A stretch of 64,000 nt of DNA from CAYPEK01 sp964409645 (GTDB lineage Bacteria; UBP15; UBA6099), in assembly GCA_964409645.1 (NCBI GenBank), contig CAYPEK010000001.1:1-64000 (forward strand), given 5' to 3'. Below, one piece after another: positions 18,069 to 26,716 of this stretch. Below the pieces are notes generated by a model that saw nothing but the letters and a program-made list of their open reading frames with translations, did not search any database and had not been told where the DNA came from. A program made the translations under genes and the position numbers. Position 1 is the stretch's first letter. Every line of letters begins with the position of its first letter.

Positions 18069-19991
18069 ATGAAAAAGGGCGCATTCCGGGCGCTGTTGGC
18101 GGCGGCGCTGCTTGTTGTTGCCGCGCCGCGGTTCGTCGCGGCTCAGCAACAGGATTATAAGATCGTGGTGAACGGCGTCCAACTCGTTACCGACGCCGAT
18201 CTGATGATGCAGGACCTGAAGCTGTTCGTGCCGCTCGATTCGAGCGTGCTCGGAGCGCTGGGCGCGACGATAGGGATAGTCCCCTGTCCCGGCAAGGAGT
18301 GCTTTACGGTGACGGCTTACGGAAAACAAATAGCGTTCACGCTTGGAGAGAATACGTTCTCCGTGGGCGGGCGCACTTTCGACACCGGCGCGGCGCCGTT
18401 CCGCGATCAGGGCTTCATCTACGTGCCCGCTTTCATCTTCTTCAAATCGCTTGAAATGACTCCCGTGTGGGACGAGCAGAACAAAACGCTGACGGTGACC
18501 GCCACGGTTGGCGAGAACCCGAATTACGAGAAGGTGACGTCGCTGTTCAGAACCGAACCGCCCGAAAAACCGAAGGCGGAGAAGAAAAAAGAGGAGGCTG
18601 CCTCCGGCGGTCCGGCCATCGGTTTCACTTTCGAGAATCAGGTGAAAGCGTTGTCGATCGGCGTCTCGGGCGACAAGACGCAGAGCCGGACTGAGGAAAA
18701 AGGCGAAATATACAATTACTACAACCTCCGCGCGCTCGGCACGCTCAGAAACGGATACGAATTTCAGGGATCGCTGAGAACGACCGAGACGACAGACACC
18801 GAAAACAAGCGCGGCGAAGTTAACAAACTCGAACTGAACATGACGAAGAACAAAATCTCCTTGGGCCTGTACGACATTCAGCCGAAGTTCAGCAAATACG
18901 TTTTCAGGAGCTACCCGTTTCAAGGCGTGAGCTACAAGCGTGAGGGGAACGAATTCAACATATACGGAACTTTCGGGAAAGCAAAGAAGAGCCTTCGCAG
19001 TTCGAACTACGCGCGCTATCTGAGCGGCCTGCGGATAGAAACACAGGGGAAAAAGCCTAGACCGGTAACAGTCGGCGTGAGCGTCGCGAGCGCGAGGGAC
19101 ACCGGCGGCATTATCGACGCAAAGAAAATGAACAACCTGACGCTCTCGACGGATATCAACGCGGAACTGAAAAAACCGTGGTCCGTGAAGACTGAATTCG
19201 CGGAAGGCGTTGCCGACATAACGGGAGCCGACACCGCGCGCGGTCAGGCCCGAAGCGTGGAACTGCTTTACGCGAACAAACGTGTGAACTGGCGGACAAA
19301 CTTCGAACGCATCAGCAGCGATTTCTATTCGGAGACGTCATACTTCTCGCGCGGGAGAACCGAATTTTCGTCACTGTACAACAAAAAATATTCAAAGAAA
19401 CTGACCCTCGGGGGCGGGTACAAACAGAAACAACTCGGCGCTCAGAAAACATATACGTATCCGGCAAACCTGCTGCTGACGCCGTTCGCAAAACGGAAAA
19501 CCAGCATCAATCTGACGAGGACGTTCGAGAAGACGATCGCATCATACGGAAAAATACGGGACACGCATGAGATAAAAATATCCGACACGCTCGGCGACAC
19601 GCGAGTGAACGTGACGGTCAACAGGCGAAAACAGAAAACCGCGTCCGAGTTGGCGTTCCGCAACAACTACGCAATAACCCTGCTGAAGCCGGTCGCTCAG
19701 AAGATGGACTGCGAACTGAAAGTGAAAAGAGAGCGGTGGTATCACGACCGCAACTCGGTGACCCGGCAGAACGACATACGATTCAGCTACGAGATAGCAC
19801 CGTGGACGGAACTTGTTGTGAGCGCGGGACGTTTCTACAACACACCCGAGAGCGCTTTTACAAGTTTCAGGTTAGGGTTCCAGAAAATGGACATAATAAA
19901 CGATTGGGAGATGCGGCTGTCTTACGAATTCCAGAATTACCGGGAATACAACGCGAGATACATGGAAGCGTCATACAGCTTCTATAAATAA
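18069..19991 (+). CDS. Outer-membrane beta-barrel with N-terminal stalk (copper-amine-oxidase-N-like) domain
   Basis: 640 residues from the ATG at 18069 (GGAG just upstream; an in-frame ATG at 18021 would overlap the previous gene and bury the signal peptide). Signal peptide MKKGAFRALLAAALLVVAAP. Residues ~30-160 match the copper-amine-oxidase-N stalk fold ('YKIVVNGVQLVTDADLMMQD', 'FVPLDSSVLGALGATIG', 'GFIYVPAFIFFKSL', 'VWDEQNKTLTVTAT'). A charged KAEKKKEEAA linker follows. Residues ~190-640 alternate polar and hydrophobic residues with many aromatic strand ends, ending 'YMEASYSFYK', as expected for a transmembrane beta-barrel. It closes the operon and could anchor or export the DUF11 proteins; that role is inference. 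Confidence 0.65.
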   Translation: MKKGAFRALLAAALLVVAAPRFVAAQQQDYKIVVNGVQLVTDADLMMQDLKLFVPLDSSVLGALGATIGIVPCPGKECFTVTAYGKQIAFTLGENTFSVGGRTFDTGAAPFRDQGFIYVPAFIFFKSLEMTPVWDEQNKTLTVTATVGENPNYEKVTSLFRTEPPEKPKAEKKKEEAASGGPAIGFTFENQVKALSIGVSGDKTQSRTEEKGEIYNYYNLRALGTLRNGYEFQGSLRTTETTDTENKRGEVNKLELNMTKNKISLGLYDIQPKFSKYVFRSYPFQGVSYKREGNEFNIYGTFGKAKKSLRSSNYARYLSGLRIETQGKKPRPVTVGVSVASARDTGGIIDAKKMNNLTLSTDINAELKKPWSVKTEFAEGVADITGADTARGQARSVELLYANKRVNWRTNFERISSDFYSETSYFSRGRTEFSSLYNKKYSKKLTLGGGYKQKQLGAQKTYTYPANLLLTPFAKRKTSINLTRTFEKTIASYGKIRDTHEIKISDTLGDTRVNVTVNRRKQKTASELAFRNNYAITLLKPVAQKMDCELKVKRERWYHDRNSVTRQNDIRFSYEIAPWTELVVSAGRFYNTPESAFTSFRLGFQKMDIINDWEMRLSYEFQNYREYNARYMEASYSFYK

Positions 19992-20106
19992 GCTCTGGAA
20001 GATCCGCGTCGATGGGCGCGGAGCATGAATAAAAACACACGAAAGGGGGCGCAATAATCTGAAAGCGGACCGGAAACAAAATACCCGATATTAAAGGAGG
20101 AAATGG

Positions 20107-21039
20107 ATGAAAGTTAAAAGCATAATCACAGGAGCAATAGCGGTGCTGACCGCGGCGGGAATGCTGTTTGTGTATTCGAACAGTTTCGCGGTCAAGGCCC
20201 GCGTGGCGTCACTGTCGAACGTGAAAGGCAAAGTGACGGTGAAAAAAGCCGGAACGAGCGAATGGGTTGCGGCAGCGGACAGAATGGAACTGCGCGAGGG
20301 CGACGAACTGAAAACGGAAGCCGGTTCCTCGGCGATCATCCGGATGGACGACGGAACGATGACGAAGGTCGGGCCGCTCGCAAGAATGTCCATGGATCAG
20401 CTTTCGAGCGTGGGCAACAACAATGCGACGTCGCTCAACGTGTCTGTCGGAAAGAGCTGGAACCGCGTCAATAAGCTGACCAAAGACACGGCGTTCAACG
20501 TGAAGACGCCGACCGCGGTCGCCGGCGTGCGCGGCACGTTCTTCTCGGCGGAAGTCGAAAAGACGAACGACAGCACGTTCGACGTTTACGACGGCTCGGT
20601 GCAGGTATCCGGCGCATCGGACCCGAGCTCATCGGTGACGGTCGGAGCGCACAACAGGACAACAGTTGCGTCAAACGGGAGCCCAACTCAGCCGAGCGCG
20701 ATCCCGGCCAACGAGGAACAGTCAGGCCGCGACGGCTTCTCCGTACAGGAATACACCTCGGCGAAATACGACCTGCAGATTTCGATAAGCCCGCAAGTTG
20801 TCGAAGCCGGCAAGAATGCAGTCGTGTCTGTGCAGGTTTACCAGAACGGACAGCCCTACCGCAAGGCGTTGAAGGTCAACCTTACGCTCTCCGGCGCGGC
20901 GACGTTCGTAAGCACGGGAACGAAAGAGATCGAAGCGACGACGGACGATAACGGCGCGCTGACTCTCGACATCACATCTCCCGATAAGGAGACAGTGACG
21001 GTTTCCGCGCAGTTGATAATCAAGATCGAAAAGAAGTAA
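20107..21039 (+). CDS. FecR-domain protein with C-terminal Ig-like (invasin-type) domain
   Basis: 310 residues with a very strong Shine-Dalgarno (AAAGGAGG) 6 nt before the ATG. N-terminal signal or anchor (about 7-27), then a FecR domain (~32-150): 'VKGKVTVKKAG...EWVAAADRMELREGDELKTEAGSSAIIRMDDGTMTKVGP' and 'VKTPTAVAGVRGTFFSAEV'. Residues ~215-310 form a Big1/invasin-like domain ('YDLQISISPQVVEAGKNAVVSVQVYQNGQPY'). Unlike classical FecR there is no sigma factor or TonB receptor nearby, so this is the structural type of FecR domain seen in secreted proteins. A terminator-like hairpin follows. Confidence 0.78.
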   Translation: MKVKSIITGAIAVLTAAGMLFVYSNSFAVKARVASLSNVKGKVTVKKAGTSEWVAAADRMELREGDELKTEAGSSAIIRMDDGTMTKVGPLARMSMDQLSSVGNNNATSLNVSVGKSWNRVNKLTKDTAFNVKTPTAVAGVRGTFFSAEVEKTNDSTFDVYDGSVQVSGASDPSSSVTVGAHNRTTVASNGSPTQPSAIPANEEQSGRDGFSVQEYTSAKYDLQISISPQVVEAGKNAVVSVQVYQNGQPYRKALKVNLTLSGAATFVSTGTKEIEATTDDNGALTLDITSPDKETVTVSAQLIIKIEKK

Positions 21040-21055
21040 GTAAGGAATGTTAAAA

Positions 21056-21084
21056 GCGGCCCCGCCTAACGGGTGCGGGGCCGC
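21056..21084 (+). terminator. GC-rich hairpin after the FecR-domain gene
   Basis: GCGGCCCCGC (21056-21065), a 9-nt loop, then GCGGGGCCGC (21075-21084): a perfect 10-bp stem 16 nt after the stop codon. No U-tract follows, so it may act as a 3' stabiliser or a Rho-assisted terminator rather than a pure intrinsic one. Confidence 0.5.
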
Positions 21085-21235
21085 CTGCATTATCCGGTCC
21101 GGCAGAGCGGCCCTTTCGTTGAAAAACAAACGAGATGTTGCACTCCGGGAAAAAATGCCCGGTCGACACTACAGGTGTGCGTTGCGAAATAAATAACAAG
21201 ATTGCGCTAAAACGCCGCGCCGCCTTAAAAGCAGG

Positions 21236-23983
21236 ATGGAATTGCGGATAAAAAAGTTTTTTAAGAAAATCTGTATATTAACAGCAACTTTCATCGCGGC
21301 GGCGGCTATCTCGATAAATGCCGCCGCTCAGGACGGCGGCGGCGCCGTTCTGTCGAACGTGCACGGTAACGTCCGGCTTCAGTTCGACGGGTCGGTGTTG
21401 TGGGTTCCCGCGCAGGACGGAGATGCCGTTCCGCCGAAAACAAAGATAAAAACAAACAGCAATTCCGGCGCGGCGTTGCGCTTGAGAGACGGAGGATTCG
21501 TCAAGCTTACACCGTTCGACGAGATGCTGTACGACGTGATCTACGAAACAAACGGAAAACAGAGCGACGTGGTAATGGTCGAGAGCGGCCGCGTGTGGGC
21601 AATGGCCAAACCCGGCGAAACCACCGAGCGGCTGATTTTGGAGACGCCCGGCGGCGCGGTCGATATCCGTGAAGGCGCGGTATTCCTCGAAACAGACCCG
21701 AACACGCGGGTCGCCTGCGTGGATGTCTTTTCCGGCGCGGCCGGCGCAAGATCGGTCGCGGACCCGGCAAAGGTTGTTACCATCGACACGAACAAACGCG
21801 CGAGCATCGACGCGAGTGGAGCGCCCTCCGATCCGGTGGCGGTCAACGGAGTGTTCGACACCGAAAATAACGACTACACGTGCCTCACGAACACCGCGAA
21901 TAAGGTGACAACGGGCAACACTGTCGTCGAAGCCGTTTCGGAAACGGACGAATACTCTATAGTGCGCATCTCGGCTTCCGGAATGACCGAATTCCTCGGA
22001 AGCGGCAAAAAAAATGAAGAAGAGACCGTAACAACGGCTCAATATGCGGAAGAAGGAATCGAAACTGAAATAACGCTCATATCGTCGGCGTCCGTAACGT
22101 TCGAGAAATGCACCCCGACGGGTGAGTCGTGCGCCGACAACGGCGACTGTTGCAGCGCTCTTTGCAGCTCAAGCGTCTGCACGGAACAGAAAGACTCGGG
22201 AACTCTGGACTCAAAAGGGATACTCGTGTTCCCCGTCGAGACAACGGAAATTTCAACGGAATATGCAATCATCGAAGTTACAAAATCATCGACAGTAACT
22301 TTTTCGGAGCCGAAATGTGAAACAACGCCGTTGATCGAAGCTGTCGCAATCGGCGACAAGGCTTTAAGCGACGGCGAAACAACAATAATCGAGGGCGCGG
22401 AATGCGCCTCGTCCGCACAGCCTCAGGTTTCATTCAACGTGACACCGAGATGCGGGTCAATAATAACCTTAACCATCAAAACCGGTTCCGCTTCGAATAA
22501 CCTCGGTGAAGTCGGACAGGGGCAGACGTCTTCGTTCAGTTCAACAATCAATTTGCAGAACACAACGGCCGTCCCGGTGGAAATCTACGCCGCGGACAGC
22601 TTCAACAATACGGCGACATTTAAATTCAACGCGCAACTGCAACTTCACGAAAGCCTGAGCGAAGCACCCGAAGTGTCGTCGGTCACGATCAACGGCCAGA
22701 CCGTAAACGCGGGCGACCGCGTCGAGTTGACAATCAACTCCTGCGGTGAAACGACTCTGAGCGTGACGGGCAAAGCAGCTTCGCGTTGCGGCACGATCTC
22801 GTCGGTCACTTTAAATAAAGACGGTTCTTCGCAGAGAGTCACGGGCACTGCGGATTGGAGTTCGACGATAAGCCTGCCGTCAACAGGCAACGAGGCGTCC
22901 TTCGAGGCCAAAGCAAAGAATTCGCTCGGTGTCGAGAGCGAAGCATTCACATTCGATTTGACGATAACGCGGGAACTCGACCCGCCGACTATATCTTTCA
23001 CAACGATAGGCGGCAACCCGGTGGACGACACATCCGTTCCGATCGACGTCTATCGCGACCAGCTCGAAAGCGGCAAGCTCGTGATCCGCGGATCGGCGGA
23101 ATCGGCGCAATGCACACTCTCGAAAGTGGAAGTGTCGCTGAACGACGGCTCGAGTTGGGCCGCCGCACAGGACACATCATCGTGGTCTTACAGCTACCAG
23201 CCGTCCGCGCAGACGTATCAAATACGCGCTCGCGCGGTAGATGCGGCGGGCACGGTCTCCGAGGAAGCGCTTAACGCGATCGAGCTCACCTATCACAGCA
23301 CTACACCGGAAGAAGACCTGCTCGATATCTTCAATAAGCTGATCACTGCTTATCTGAACAAAAATTCGTCCGGCTTCCTCGACCTCACTTCATCGAATTA
23401 CAACTCGTCTTATGAAGGGATCGAGGACTCAAACTCACTCGACGATTCGCTCGGCAACAAATTCATTGCAAACCCCGTCATGTATCTGAAATATCAGGTT
23501 AATTCGGTTACAGCATCGGGAGACACAGGACAGGTCAGCTTCAACTGGACCGCCAACCAATCGTCCGCCGGATACACGGAATCGGCGGTATTTCAGTTCG
23601 CTAAAGAAGAGGAAGGCTGGCGCTTTATCACGGTGCGCGACGACCACACGTTCCTGCGCTACACAAGCATAGCCGCCACGGTTGCGCTCCAGTCGGCCGA
23701 CTCGGAAGTTATCGCGGACAACTCCGACAACACGACTGTCACAGCCGAGGTGAGAGACTCCGCGCACAATCTGATCAAGGACGGAACCGAAGTGCGTTTC
23801 AGCACCACGCTTGGGTCTGTCACGGCAAGCGCCACGACGCGGAGCGGAATCGCCGAAGCAACGTTCTTCGGCGGATCGACACCGGGGAATGCAACAATTT
23901 CAGCAACGTGCGGCGCCATTTCCGCAACCCCGATCGTTATAGCGGTGAAGCGGGAACATGCCCCGCCGCCGCCCGATCAATAA
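21236..23983 (+). CDS. Large secreted FecR-domain protein with a knottin-like cysteine motif and Ig-like repeats
   Basis: 915 residues. Signal peptide (hydrophobic ~12-30, cleavage near NAA-AQ). FecR domain ~35-200 ('LSNVHGNVRLQFDGSVLWVPAQDGDAV', 'LETPGGAVDIREGAVFLET'). Residues 292-315 carry six cysteines spaced C-x6-C-x5-CC-x3-C-x4-C, the inhibitor-cystine-knot spacing. Residues ~350-640 hold Ig-like repeats that each start with a cysteine-bearing turn ('PRCGSIITLTI', 'SRCGTISSVTL', 'AQCTLSKVEV'). Residues ~645-790 look NTF2-like ('LDIFNKLITAYLNKNSSGFLDLTSSNY'). Residues ~800-910 form an invasin-type Ig domain. The start could also be TTG at 21242, which is better spaced from AGGA. No sigma factor or receptor partner is adjacent. 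Confidence 0.7.
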   Translation: MELRIKKFFKKICILTATFIAAAAISINAAAQDGGGAVLSNVHGNVRLQFDGSVLWVPAQDGDAVPPKTKIKTNSNSGAALRLRDGGFVKLTPFDEMLYDVIYETNGKQSDVVMVESGRVWAMAKPGETTERLILETPGGAVDIREGAVFLETDPNTRVACVDVFSGAAGARSVADPAKVVTIDTNKRASIDASGAPSDPVAVNGVFDTENNDYTCLTNTANKVTTGNTVVEAVSETDEYSIVRISASGMTEFLGSGKKNEEETVTTAQYAEEGIETEITLISSASVTFEKCTPTGESCADNGDCCSALCSSSVCTEQKDSGTLDSKGILVFPVETTEISTEYAIIEVTKSSTVTFSEPKCETTPLIEAVAIGDKALSDGETTIIEGAECASSAQPQVSFNVTPRCGSIITLTIKTGSASNNLGEVGQGQTSSFSSTINLQNTTAVPVEIYAADSFNNTATFKFNAQLQLHESLSEAPEVSSVTINGQTVNAGDRVELTINSCGETTLSVTGKAASRCGTISSVTLNKDGSSQRVTGTADWSSTISLPSTGNEASFEAKAKNSLGVESEAFTFDLTITRELDPPTISFTTIGGNPVDDTSVPIDVYRDQLESGKLVIRGSAESAQCTLSKVEVSLNDGSSWAAAQDTSSWSYSYQPSAQTYQIRARAVDAAGTVSEEALNAIELTYHSTTPEEDLLDIFNKLITAYLNKNSSGFLDLTSSNYNSSYEGIEDSNSLDDSLGNKFIANPVMYLKYQVNSVTASGDTGQVSFNWTANQSSAGYTESAVFQFAKEEEGWRFITVRDDHTFLRYTSIAATVALQSADSEVIADNSDNTTVTAEVRDSAHNLIKDGTEVRFSTTLGSVTASATTRSGIAEATFFGGSTPGNATISATCGAISATPIVIAVKREHAPPPPDQ

Positions 23984-24033
23984 ACTGAAGAGCAGCCGGA
24001 ATAGTCCGGCAAAGTCAACTGCCGGCAGCTACC

Positions 24034-25722
24034 ATGAGTTTCCTGAATTCAATAAAAACATCGTATAAGCAATTCACGGCGGCGGCCGTTTTCGCATTCG
24101 CGGCGTTCGCCCTCTCCGGCTGCGGAGGAGGAGGCGGAGGCGGCGGTTCGACTACACCCGCCCCTACAGGTTCCGCCCCCATACAGAGTGCTTGGTCGCC
24201 GGCAAAAAATGCCGTTGTCGCAACCGCCGCGCCGACCGTTTCTTTCTCACTCGATGAGAACGGAACCTGCCGCTGGTCGTTATCCGACACCGATTATGCT
24301 TCGATGTCTCACTCATGCTCAGGAACGGGAACACGCAGCCAATCGTGCGCGGTATCCGGACTGCCTCAGGGAACCGCCACTTTTTACCTCGCCTGCGAGG
24401 ACACGTCGGGCAACAGAGACACAGCGGCCTCGAACACGCACATTTCATACACAGTCGATTCGATCGCGCCGGCTATGCAGTTCACCGCACCAGTGAACGG
24501 CAGCGGCCCCTACTCTCCCGCCGCGCCGCCCGATACGGTCTTGGTGTCCTACTCCGACTCCGGCGCCGGCATAAACGTGCAGACTCTCACAGTCAGTTTT
24601 ACGATAAATGGACGCACTGCGGATATCAGCGACTTTTTTGGCCGCGACACAACAGCTAATGCCTCCTCTTCGAGCACTAGCCTATCGACTACAAACCCGT
24701 TTTCCCGAACGACGCTTGCAAGTTTCACTTCAACAAACCTCGGCGCAACACCTGATTCGACCTGGACGGTGGATCGTTGCTCTTCCGCTACTCAGCAGGT
24801 ATCGTCCGATTCTTCTTCGATATACGTGTGGGACACCGAATGCGCGAATATCAGAGTGTTCGGCGAATCCGGAAGCACGCTGAAAATCTCCCTATCGGGA
24901 AACGTCTCCGCCGCCGCCGGATCTCCCGCGGCAGGCCGGATCTATGCGGGAATAGAAAATGACTCCCATTTATACCTGTTCGACAGCACATCGGGCACAC
25001 AGACAAAGTCGGTCACGCTGCCTGATTACCCTGCAGCGCTTTCTTTCAACCCGTCGAACAACATCCTCTATATCGCATACGCCGCCAGCGCCGAGATCGG
25101 GCGTTTTGACTGCTCGACGGAAACGCTTTTGAGCGGAATCACCGCACCGGCCGCTGCCATCCTCCTCGCGGCGTGGCCGACATCCGACGGCGACGTCATA
25201 GCCGTTGGCTGGCAGGCGCAATACAAACTCTACCGGATCACCGCGTCGGGAACCGTCGCAGTATCGGCTTCGCTCGGAACGAGCGCCCCGAAGGGGCTCG
25301 CTATCTCGCAGGCGCAGAACACCGCCTTCGTTTCAAGATACGCTCAGGGAGATGTTCGGGCGGTGAACCTGTCTTCCGGCACGACAACCGACATCTCGTT
25401 CGGAGCGGGGAGCACGCCGCGCGGAATTTTCGCAGCCGGCTCGCAGATAGCCGTCGTACATTTCGGAAGCGGCGGTGACAATCCAACCGTGTCATTAATC
25501 GACCCGGCCCTCCTCATGACGGTAGGCATCATAACCCCACTCGCGGTTCCTGCAGTCACAGGTACATACTACAAAGGCAAATACTACCTCTTAGAAGATG
25601 TCTGGAACATAACAAGCCAGACGACGGTAACGCTCAACGCGACGATACAGGACAAGGCGGGAAACACCGGCTCGGCTCCAGCAATAACGTTCACGGTAGC
25701 GCCGGAAGTCCCCGGCGGATAG
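24034..25722 (+). CDS. Poly-glycine lipoprotein with Ig-like and beta-propeller-like regions
   Basis: 562 residues. Lipoprotein signal ending in the lipobox 'LSGC' followed directly by eight glycines, a linker typical of surface-displayed lipoproteins. Residues ~50-145 are an Ig-like, Cys-containing domain ('FSLDENGTCRWSLSD...YLACEDTSGN'). Residues ~150-300 contain Ser/Thr-rich segments. Residues ~305-520 show WD/YVTN-like propeller strands ('RIYAGIENDSHLYLFDSTSGTQTKSVTLPDYPAALSF', 'NILYIAYAASAEIGRFD', 'AISQAQNTAFVSRYAQGDVRAVNL'). A final Ig strand pair closes the chain. Last of the surface-protein cluster. No SD is evident. Function unknown, possibly binding. Confidence 0.65.
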   Translation: MSFLNSIKTSYKQFTAAAVFAFAAFALSGCGGGGGGGGSTTPAPTGSAPIQSAWSPAKNAVVATAAPTVSFSLDENGTCRWSLSDTDYASMSHSCSGTGTRSQSCAVSGLPQGTATFYLACEDTSGNRDTAASNTHISYTVDSIAPAMQFTAPVNGSGPYSPAAPPDTVLVSYSDSGAGINVQTLTVSFTINGRTADISDFFGRDTTANASSSSTSLSTTNPFSRTTLASFTSTNLGATPDSTWTVDRCSSATQQVSSDSSSIYVWDTECANIRVFGESGSTLKISLSGNVSAAAGSPAAGRIYAGIENDSHLYLFDSTSGTQTKSVTLPDYPAALSFNPSNNILYIAYAASAEIGRFDCSTETLLSGITAPAAAILLAAWPTSDGDVIAVGWQAQYKLYRITASGTVAVSASLGTSAPKGLAISQAQNTAFVSRYAQGDVRAVNLSSGTTTDISFGAGSTPRGIFAAGSQIAVVHFGSGGDNPTVSLIDPALLMTVGIITPLAVPAVTGTYYKGKYYLLEDVWNITSQTTVTLNATIQDKAGNTGSAPAITFTVAPEVPGG

Positions 25723-25767
25723 ACGGCGAAAACACGCCGCATGCGTCATATCGGAAGCAACAATTAT

Positions 25768-25796
25768 TTGACACTAATCATTAAAGAAAATAGAAT
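25768..25796 (+). promoter_or_regulatory. Consensus sigma70-like promoter upstream of the methyltransferase gene
   Basis: TTGACA (25768-25773), a 17-nt spacer, TAGAAT (25791-25796). The transcription start would be near 25803, giving a ~50-nt leader before the GTG at 25853. Confidence 0.7.
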
Positions 25797-25852
25797 ACGA
25801 AGATTGTTAAATTTTTCGGATTTTCAACAATCCGAAGTCCCGATGAAAGGCA

Positions 25853-26716
25853 GTGAAATCCATATTGTTTATCGCGATCGGCGAACGGATTAACGCAACG
25901 CGGAAAAGTATCCGCGAGGCGATCTATGCGAGAGATGCTGAATTCATACGCGCGGAAGCGGCGGCGCAGGCGGCCGCAGGCGCGTCGGTGATCGACCTGA
26001 ACGGCGGAACGAAACCCGAGGAAGAGCTTGCCAACCTCGAGTGGATCATCGACACGGTTGCCACGGCGATTGACAAGCCTTTCTGCATAGACAGCGCATC
26101 TTCCGAAGCGCTTTCGTTCGCGACGCGGCGGATCATCGAGGTTTCCGGCCGCAGACCGCCGGAAAACGGTCTCCTCGAAAACGGGGTCCCGTGGCTATTG
26201 ATTAACTCGATCTCCGCGGAGAAGGAACGTTATGAAGGCGTCCTGCCGGTGATTCGCGAGTTCAAGGCGTCGGTCATCGCACTGGCGCTGGATGACTCCG
26301 GAATGCCGGACGACGCGGAGAAAAGGGTATCCGTCGGCCGCGCTCTGATCGAGCGGCTGATGTCGGACGGAGTGCCGCAGGAGCGGATATTCGCGGACCC
26401 GCTCATTATGCCGGTCGGGCTGGACCCAAATCTCGGCCCGCAGATTCTCGAAACGGTGCGCGCGTTCCGGGCGTCGTTCCCGGACGTTCACATCACCTGC
26501 GGGCTGACGAACGTATCGCACGGGCTGCCCGCGAGGCAGTTGCTTAACCGCACCTTCCTCGTCATGCTCGCCGCCGCCGGCCTCGACTCCGCGATACTCG
26601 ATCCGACGGATAAGAAACTGATGTCCGCGCTCCGGGCCGCGATGGTTCTTTCCGGCCGCGACCCTTATTGCTCGGATTTCATTTCTGCCTTTAGAAGCAA
26701 CCTTCTGGATGCATAG
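25853..26716 (+). CDS. Pterin-binding methyltransferase (methyltetrahydrofolate:corrinoid protein type)
   Basis: 287 residues, a single DHPS-like TIM barrel. It has 'IGERINATRKSI', 'GASVIDLNGGT', 'KPFCIDSAS', 'LLINSIS', 'GLTNVSHGLPARQLLNRTFL' and 'AGLDSAILDPTDKKLM', the block order of AcsE/MeTr proteins that move the methyl group of 5-methyltetrahydrofolate to a corrinoid protein. In acetogens this feeds the Wood-Ljungdahl pathway; in others it serves methylamine or methoxy metabolism. No corrinoid protein, CODH/ACS or activase gene is nearby, so the acceptor is unknown. The start is GTG with AAAGG close by (short spacing). The 3' end overlaps the GH2-like gene by 8 nt. Confidence 0.85.
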   Translation: MKSILFIAIGERINATRKSIREAIYARDAEFIRAEAAAQAAAGASVIDLNGGTKPEEELANLEWIIDTVATAIDKPFCIDSASSEALSFATRRIIEVSGRRPPENGLLENGVPWLLINSISAEKERYEGVLPVIREFKASVIALALDDSGMPDDAEKRVSVGRALIERLMSDGVPQERIFADPLIMPVGLDPNLGPQILETVRAFRASFPDVHITCGLTNVSHGLPARQLLNRTFLVMLAAAGLDSAILDPTDKKLMSALRAAMVLSGRDPYCSDFISAFRSNLLDA

